Below are positions 6,146 through 10,676 of a stretch of DNA of 10,676 bases, piece after piece. The DNA lies in NCBI GenBank assembly GCA_011524675.1, contig WTJX01000602.1:1-10676 (forward strand), read 5' to 3'. A model generated the notes under the pieces. That model was not told the origin of the DNA and did no database searches. It saw only the letters and a list, made by a program, of their open reading frames with translations. The position numbers and the translations under genes were made by a program. This stretch comes from Cytophagales bacterium (GTDB lineage Bacteria; Bacteroidota; Bacteroidia; Cytophagales; JAAEPT01). Each line of letters opens with the position of its first letter. The stretch's first letter is position 1.

Positions 6146-8551
6146 ATGTGGTTAAAAATTGCGCACATCGTCATCAAATACAGGATTTATTTTATCCTTA
6201 GTCTAGTTCTTATCACCGCTTTTTTAGGTTATAAAGCAAAAGTAGGCTTAGAACTGTCATATAAATTTGCCAAGGTCGTTCCCAAAAACGATCCCGATTT
6301 GGAGTATTTCAAAGAATTTACCAAAACCTTTGGTCAAGATGATAATGTTATTATCATTGGAACACAAGACTCTAGCATCTATGAAATAGATACTTTTGAG
6401 AGCTATGCAGACTTTGTAAAGCAGTTAGAAGCAATGGAAGGTGTAAAACAAGTCATTGCCTTACCAAACTTACAAGCTATAGTTCCGAATAGAGATGAAA
6501 AAAGATTTCTACAACAAGCTTTCTTCTCTTCCTTTCCAAGCAATCAGTCCGTATTGGACAGTGTGATGCAACAGATAAACAAAAATCAAGTTTATCAAGG
6601 TCAGATCATCAATCCAAAAAATGGTGCTGCTAATATAGTCGTAAGCGTAGAGTCTGAATACTATCAGTCTAAAAAGAGAGATGCCTTCATGAAAACCATC
6701 ATATCTCTTACAGAAGCGTTTGAAAATAAAACTAGTATCAAAACCTATATCGGCGGCTTGCCCTATGTGCGTTCTGTATTCTCCAAACAAGTAGCAAAAG
6801 AGCTCAACTTATTTTTGGCGTTATCAGTCATTGTTACCGCCATGGTGTTGTTTTTCTTTTTCCGTTCTTTCAATACTGTATTTGTTTCTTTATTGATTAT
6901 TGCTGTTTCAGTGATATGGAGTGTTGGGACTATTGCTACGCTCGGCTACAAAATCACCATGCTCACAGGACTAATTCCGCCTATATTAGTTGTGATAGGT
7001 ATCCCCAACTGTGTATATCTGCTTAATAAATATCATCAAGAGTTTGATAAGCATAAAAACAAAGTAAAAGCATTGAGTACTGTCATCCGAAAAATCGGGA
7101 TGGTAACCTTGATTACTAATTTTACCACTGCCATAGGCTTTTTAGCCTTGACCTTCAATGATATCGATATTTTGAGAGAATTTGGTACGGTTGCAGGGGT
7201 CAATATTATGGTTACATTTATCATTAGTATTATCCTTATTCCTTCTATCTATACTTACCTTCCAGCACCCAAAAAGAGACACCTCAAACATTTGCAATTC
7301 CAAGGCTTGAGCAAGTTTTTGATGACGCTAAACAATATTGTAATGACCAAAAGAAAGTGGGTATATGTTAGCACCGTCTTTTTGGTAATCATCGGTATGT
7401 TTGGTGTTTGGAAGATTACAGCCTTGTCCTTTATGGTAGATGATATTCCAGAAAGTGGAAAGATAGTGCAAGATCTTCGTTTTTTTGAGAAAAACTTCAA
7501 TGGTGTCATGCCCTTGGAGCTAGTGATAGAAACGGATGACAAAAGAGCCGTTACCAAGTCTAGTATGATGAAAAAGCTAGATGACTTACAGCTTTTCTTA
7601 GCTGACCTACCAGAACTTTCAGAACCAATCTCTGCTTTAAACTTCTTGAAAGCATCGCGTCAAGCATATTGGGGAGGAGATACTATTTTTTATGACATTC
7701 CTACCCGTCAAGATAAAAATAGGATACTCTCGTATATCAAGAAAAGCGGAGAGATGCTAGATATTGAAGGCACAGAAACAAATAGTTTACTATATTCGGA
7801 TACTACAGGGCAGAAGATAAGAGTCTCGCTCAAAGTTGCAGACATAGGATCAAAAAAACTACACATCCTTATAGACAGCATCATCAAACCTAAGGTAGAA
7901 GAAATATTTAAACCAAATGAATCTCTACGTTACCATATCACTGGTACTACACCTTTGTTTATAAAAGGGAATAGGTTTTTGATAGAAAACTTAAGAACAA
8001 GTTTAATGATTGCCTTTATCCTGATTGCCATCATTATGGCTATCTTGTTTAGAAATCACAAAGTAGTAATCATTTCGTTTATTCCAAACTTGATACCTTT
8101 GATCTTTACAGGTGCTTTGATGGGTTATTTTGGCATACCGCTTAAGCCTAGTACCGCGTTGATATTTACCATAGCTTTTGGTATATCTGTAGATGACTCC
8201 ATTCACTTCCTAGCCAAATATAGACAAGAGTTGCTACATAGTAAATTATCCGTAAAAGACGCGATTTCTGTAAGTATAAGAGAAACAGGAGCTAGTATGA
8301 TATATACTTCCATCATCTTGTTTTTTGGTTTCATTATTTTTGCCTTTTCAAATTTTGAAGGTACCATCATGTTGGGGCTCTTAACCTCTATGACCTTATT
8401 GTTTGCGATGCTCACCAATTTGATTTTACTTCCTTCATTATTGCTGACGTTTGACAATGGAAAAAGAAAAGATATACATGTCCCTATTGACGACTATGAG
8501 AAGTCTGATGATGAGGAAAGTGTAATGGAAAATAGTGTAAACTCGAAGTAA
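6146..8551 (+). CDS. RND-superfamily transporter of the MMPL/HpnN-like type
   Basis: An 801-aa inner-membrane protein with the RND plan: TM1, a large periplasmic domain, TM2-6, then a repeat of the same (12 TM in all). It ends in an acidic C-terminal tail (DDYEKSDDEES). MMPL and HpnN relatives export lipids (mycolates, hopanoids) using the proton gradient. TM10 has the proton-relay pair Asp683-Asp684 in GISVDDSIHFLAKY. The matching TM4 motif, GIPNCVYLLNKYH, has Asn288 and no acid. The size and absence of a long AcrB-type funnel domain fit MMPL rather than HAE1. I chose ATG 6146 because the protein then starts directly before TM1 (MWLKIAH); an upstream in-frame TTG at 6137 is less likely. The gene lies 66 nt after the glycosyltransferase gene and has its own predicted promoter. 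Export of the neighbouring cluster's lipid product is a context-based inference. Confidence 0.85.
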   Translation: MWLKIAHIVIKYRIYFILSLVLITAFLGYKAKVGLELSYKFAKVVPKNDPDLEYFKEFTKTFGQDDNVIIIGTQDSSIYEIDTFESYADFVKQLEAMEGVKQVIALPNLQAIVPNRDEKRFLQQAFFSSFPSNQSVLDSVMQQINKNQVYQGQIINPKNGAANIVVSVESEYYQSKKRDAFMKTIISLTEAFENKTSIKTYIGGLPYVRSVFSKQVAKELNLFLALSVIVTAMVLFFFFRSFNTVFVSLLIIAVSVIWSVGTIATLGYKITMLTGLIPPILVVIGIPNCVYLLNKYHQEFDKHKNKVKALSTVIRKIGMVTLITNFTTAIGFLALTFNDIDILREFGTVAGVNIMVTFIISIILIPSIYTYLPAPKKRHLKHLQFQGLSKFLMTLNNIVMTKRKWVYVSTVFLVIIGMFGVWKITALSFMVDDIPESGKIVQDLRFFEKNFNGVMPLELVIETDDKRAVTKSSMMKKLDDLQLFLADLPELSEPISALNFLKASRQAYWGGDTIFYDIPTRQDKNRILSYIKKSGEMLDIEGTETNSLLYSDTTGQKIRVSLKVADIGSKKLHILIDSIIKPKVEEIFKPNESLRYHITGTTPLFIKGNRFLIENLRTSLMIAFILIAIIMAILFRNHKVVIISFIPNLIPLIFTGALMGYFGIPLKPSTALIFTIAFGISVDDSIHFLAKYRQELLHSKLSVKDAISVSIRETGASMIYTSIILFFGFIIFAFSNFEGTIMLGLLTSMTLLFAMLTNLILLPSLLLTFDNGKRKDIHVPIDDYEKSDDEESVMENSVNSK

Positions 8552-8559
8552 TTTAAATG

Positions 8560-8601
8560 AAGTAGGCGTATAAAAATTAGGATGTTTTTGTACGACTACT
8601 T
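8560..8601 (+). repeat. 17-position hairpin between the RND gene and the adaptor gene
   Basis: The left arm 8560-8576 pairs with 8585-8601 in RNA, with one mismatch (G8566/A8595) and one G-U wobble (8571/8590), around an 8-nt loop. It begins 9 nt after the RND stop codon. No long T-run follows, so it is not a textbook intrinsic terminator, though it could stop transcription, protect the 3' end of the upstream mRNA or act on the next gene. It competes with the inverted repeat at 8579-8639. Confidence 0.5.
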
Positions 8602-8639
8602 ATTATTAAAAGTTTAAACTACTCTTAAAAAAACATCTT
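8579..8639 (+). promoter_or_regulatory. alternative inverted repeat reaching toward the adaptor start codon
   Basis: AGGATGTTTTT (8579-8589) can pair with AAAAACATCTT (8629-8639): 11 positions, ten Watson-Crick and one G-U. The loop contains a perfect 10-bp palindrome, AGTTTAAACT (8611-8620). Bases 8585-8589 are also needed by the hairpin at 8560-8601, so the two structures exclude each other. The right arm ends 10 nt before the ATG at 8650. No good TAnnTTTG promoter was found in this 98-nt gap. Confidence 0.3.
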
Positions 8640-8649
8640 TCACTGAAAA

Positions 8650-9765
8650 ATGAATACGTTTTTACAAAACATTTCGATACGAAAAACGCTGATTGTTATC
8701 ATAGGCATCATCTGTTTTTTTATTTTGTTTTATGTACTGTTTAGCCCATCAAAACATAGGACTAAGCTAGACCTAAAACCAGAAAAGGTTTCGGTAAGTG
8801 TGCAGGAAGTCTTTAATACATCACAACATTTATCTTTTGAATACTATGGTGTTTTGAGAAACGGATTTATACCACTTGTAACCGCTGATGTAAGCGGTAA
8901 GTACCATGAATTTCGAAAGCTCAGGGTAGGTGATAAGATAAATAAAAATCAACGATTAGGTAGCATAGAAAACCCAGAACTTTCCGTAGATTTAGATCAT
9001 AAAAAACGCTCCCTTACCAATACATTCAATTCATTAGAAGCCTCTATCTCGTTAGACTTCCCTCAATATGCAGACGAGTGGAATAGCTACACCCAGTACG
9101 TCATAGACAAGCAAGACTATTCATTTCCAAGCTTTGGAAACGAACAATTTCAAAATTTTGTTGAAAATCAAGGGCTTAGAAGCCAACTGTATGCTGTAGA
9201 GAAAGCAGAAGAGTCGGTTTCAAACCAGCAAGTTACCGCCACCGTAGCAGGTACAATCGTGAAGGTACATACGCAAAACGATGCCTTTGTCTCTAAAGGA
9301 AAGGTAATCTATGAGTTGTCCTCTTCCAAAGGGCACGAAATAGAAATCTCACTAAGAAAGGAACATATACCCTTCTTAGACAAAAACACGCCATATAGCT
9401 TTACTGCCGACAGCAAAGAATATATAGGTTTCTATAGTGGGAGTAGTCCAAAAATCAATCCCAGCAACTACACTGTGAGTAGTATGTTTCGATTGGTAAA
9501 TACGCACACACTCATGGCAGGCGAATACCTTACCTTAGCTTTAAAAATTCCTATTTGTGAGCGTTGCTCAAAAATTTCTACCAATGCCGTCTATGATTCA
9601 GCTTCCGTCTATGTATTAAAAGATAGCATCATTACAGCTAAGAAAATAAATATTATATCATCGGATTTAGATTATACTTATTATATAGGGCTTGAAGATC
9701 AAGAGTTAGTTTTAGATAAATTTACCAATAGTCAGTATTTGGGAAAAAAGGCTGAGATAAGATAA
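8650..9765 (+). CDS. periplasmic adaptor (membrane fusion) protein of an RND efflux system
   Basis: A 371-aa HlyD/AcrA-like protein anchored by an N-terminal membrane helix (about 12-31), with the rest in the periplasm. It would link the downstream inner-membrane permease to a TolC-type outer-membrane channel. The two halves of the lipoyl/barrel-sandwich domain are at about 76-108 (VSGKYHEFRKLRVGDKINK) and 194-222 (VTATVAGTIVKVHTQND). The region between them, about 110-190, is short for an alpha-hairpin and rich in aromatic and polar residues, so the hairpin that touches the outer-membrane channel may be reduced. Beta-barrel and membrane-proximal segments follow (about 228-371). CERC at 303-306 could form a small disulfide loop. 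It lies 98 nt after the MMPL-type gene and 85 nt before the AcrB-type gene it most likely serves. The substrate is unknown. Confidence 0.8.
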   Translation: MNTFLQNISIRKTLIVIIGIICFFILFYVLFSPSKHRTKLDLKPEKVSVSVQEVFNTSQHLSFEYYGVLRNGFIPLVTADVSGKYHEFRKLRVGDKINKNQRLGSIENPELSVDLDHKKRSLTNTFNSLEASISLDFPQYADEWNSYTQYVIDKQDYSFPSFGNEQFQNFVENQGLRSQLYAVEKAEESVSNQQVTATVAGTIVKVHTQNDAFVSKGKVIYELSSSKGHEIEISLRKEHIPFLDKNTPYSFTADSKEYIGFYSGSSPKINPSNYTVSSMFRLVNTHTLMAGEYLTLALKIPICERCSKISTNAVYDSASVYVLKDSIITAKKINIISSDLDYTYYIGLEDQELVLDKFTNSQYLGKKAEIR

Positions 9766-9772
9766 CTAAGCC

Positions 9773-9811
9773 TAAGTACTTTTGGAGGACTACTTATGTC
9801 CGCCTACATAA
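9773..9811 (+). promoter_or_regulatory. overlapping hairpins in the leader of the RND permease gene
   Basis: Three competing inverted repeats overlap: TAAGTA (9773-9778) with TACTTA (9791-9796); GGAGGAC (9784-9790) with GTCCGCC (9798-9804, one mismatch, 7-nt loop); and TTATGT (9794-9799) with ACATAA (9806-9811). The middle one would hide a Shine-Dalgarno-like GGAGGA and part of the ATG at 9796. A TAnnTTTG-like box, TACTTTTG (9777-9784), has no -33 partner and is not called a promoter. Confidence 0.35.
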
Positions 9812-9846
9812 TAGGTAACATTTCTTCGTCAGCTACAACGCTATAA
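9796..9846 (+). CDS. possible 16-codon leader ORF with a strong Shine-Dalgarno sequence
   Basis: ATG at 9796 opens a 16-residue frame (MSAYIIGNISSSATTL) that ends with TAA at 9844-9846, 4 nt before the ATG of the RND permease gene. GGAGGA (9784-9789) lies 6 nt upstream of its start, a classical Shine-Dalgarno arrangement that none of the long genes here has. That spacing and the closeness to the next start would suit translational coupling or a regulatory leader peptide. The ORF is too short for coding statistics and may be accidental. Confidence 0.25.
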   Translation: MSAYIIGNISSSATTL

Positions 9847-9850
9847 TACA

Positions 9851-10676
9851 ATGAGAAATATCATCACTTTTTTTGCTAAAAATGGTCTTTGGGTAAACTC
9901 TTTGATATTCATTATTTTTCTTACAGGTATCATCAGTACCCTACAGATCAAGCGTTCTTTTTTTCCAGAAAAAGAAACAAAAGAGTTGAACATAGATAGC
10001 TACCCAAACTTTCCTAGTAAAGCGTCTGATGTAGAGCAAAAAATCACCAACAAGATAGAGCAAGCGCTAAGAAAAGTTGCTGGTGTAGAACGCTTCACTT
10101 CATACTCTACCGAAGGCAAATCAAACGTAAGAGTAGTACTCTCTTCCAGTAAAGGAGTAGAAGCAAAAAGGGTAGAAATAGAGAATATAGTAAAAAATCT
10201 CAGGCTACCTGTAAGTAGGCAGACAGTCAACCTAAGGGTAAGGCTCGAACCAGTGATAGACTTGGTATTGTTTGGGGCGATAGACCTAGACCAGCTGCGA
10301 ATAAAGTCAAATCAAGTAGAGCGAGATTTGTACAATAGTGGGGTGATTAAAAGTGTATCTGTAAGGGGCAAACCCGACAAAGAAGTACGCATAGAAGTAA
10401 AAAAGGTAGATTTATTACGCCATCACCTAAGCATCAAGGACATATCCAACCGTATCAATCAACTTAACTCAGATGCTGCCTCTGGCACATTGACATCTCA
10501 TGAGAACACCTACAGTCTCAAAACTTGGTCAAAAACGGATGATATAGAAAAAATAAAAAAACTACCCATCTTGTTCTCAGCAGACGGAAGTGTAGTGCGC
10601 CTTCAAGACATTGCATCTGTCAAGGTTTACTATGAAGAAGTATCCTCTTTCTACAATAATGAGCGAAGCATAACAT
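9851..10676 (+). CDS. AcrB-type RND efflux permease, 5' part only
   Basis: The gene runs off the right edge. The first 275 residues are visible of a protein that is normally about 1,000-1,050. There is a TM1 at about 11-31, then the start of the periplasmic porter domain: SYPNFPSKASDVEQKITNKIEQ (50-71) matches the YPG..A..VE..V...IE pattern of the HAE1 family, followed by GVERFTSYSTEGKSNVRV (78-95) and VRLQDIASV (249-257), the usual VRLxDIAxV strand. Together with the adaptor just upstream it would form a tripartite proton-driven pump spanning both membranes. The TM4 proton-relay Asp residues and any TolC-type gene lie outside the window. Drug, lipid or metal export cannot be told apart from this part. 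The start ATG follows 85 nt of leader containing overlapping hairpins and a tiny ORF. Confidence 0.85.
   Translation, partial: MRNIITFFAKNGLWVNSLIFIIFLTGIISTLQIKRSFFPEKETKELNIDSYPNFPSKASDVEQKITNKIEQALRKVAGVERFTSYSTEGKSNVRVVLSSSKGVEAKRVEIENIVKNLRLPVSRQTVNLRVRLEPVIDLVLFGAIDLDQLRIKSNQVERDLYNSGVIKSVSVRGKPDKEVRIEVKKVDLLRHHLSIKDISNRINQLNSDAASGTLTSHENTYSLKTWSKTDDIEKIKKLPILFSADGSVVRLQDIASVKVYYEEVSSFYNNERSIT

Noticed and set aside
8582..8617. 11-codon frame MFLYDYLLLKV with three consecutive Leu codons, a possible leader peptide
   Set aside because: It has no spaced ribosome-binding sequence, its codons are set by the overlapping hairpin arms, and leucine-type attenuation is not expected for an efflux adaptor gene.
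9777..9784. TACTTTTG as a -7 promoter box for the RND permease gene
   Set aside because: No TTG or TTTG is found at 17-23 bp upstream, and the box sits in a tangle of inverted repeats, so the consensus match is probably chance.

Overview
This window looks like chromosomal DNA from a member of the Bacteroidota. The signs are low G+C, no Shine-Dalgarno sequences before almost all genes, promoter-like TTTG/TTTC-N19-TATCTTTG signals of the Bacteroidota type (-33/-7), and protein families typical of that phylum, including a serine palmitoyltransferase-type enzyme and a GT83 glycosyltransferase with the DAAxYA variant of the first loop. Every gene found lies on the + strand. There is no RNA gene, insertion sequence or CRISPR array.

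Layout. (1) 8-934: a GDP-L-fucose synthase homologue, probably the end of a polysaccharide sugar-nucleotide block. It has a His where the family's catalytic Tyr should be. (2) 935-1143: an intergenic region with a predicted promoter and a 9-bp direct repeat just upstream of it. (3) 1144-4489: three closely spaced genes, a serine palmitoyltransferase-type alpha-oxoamine synthase, an NAD(P)-dependent SDR reductase and a GNAT-fold acyltransferase. Together they could supply the three chemical steps needed to make a ceramide (condensation, N-acylation, keto reduction), or the parallel steps of a sulfonolipid. (4) 4526-6079: an ArnT/PMT-like membrane glycosyltransferase. (5) 6146-8551: a 12-TM RND transporter of the MMPL/HpnN-like lipid-exporter type, with a promoter predicted inside the end of the preceding gene. 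(6) 8650 to the right edge: a periplasmic adaptor and the first 275 residues of an AcrB-type RND permease, the start of a tripartite efflux system.

Working model (inference). The middle of the window is a compact sphingolipid-type locus: synthesis on the inner membrane, possible sugar addition on the periplasmic face, and export toward the outer membrane by the MMPL-type pump. The adaptor and AcrB-type permease form a second envelope transport system that may or may not belong to the same process.

The two gaps around the adaptor gene (8552-8649 and 9766-9850) carry strong, overlapping inverted repeats and share sequence words. The second also holds a 16-codon ORF with a good Shine-Dalgarno sequence, which is unusual for this phylum.
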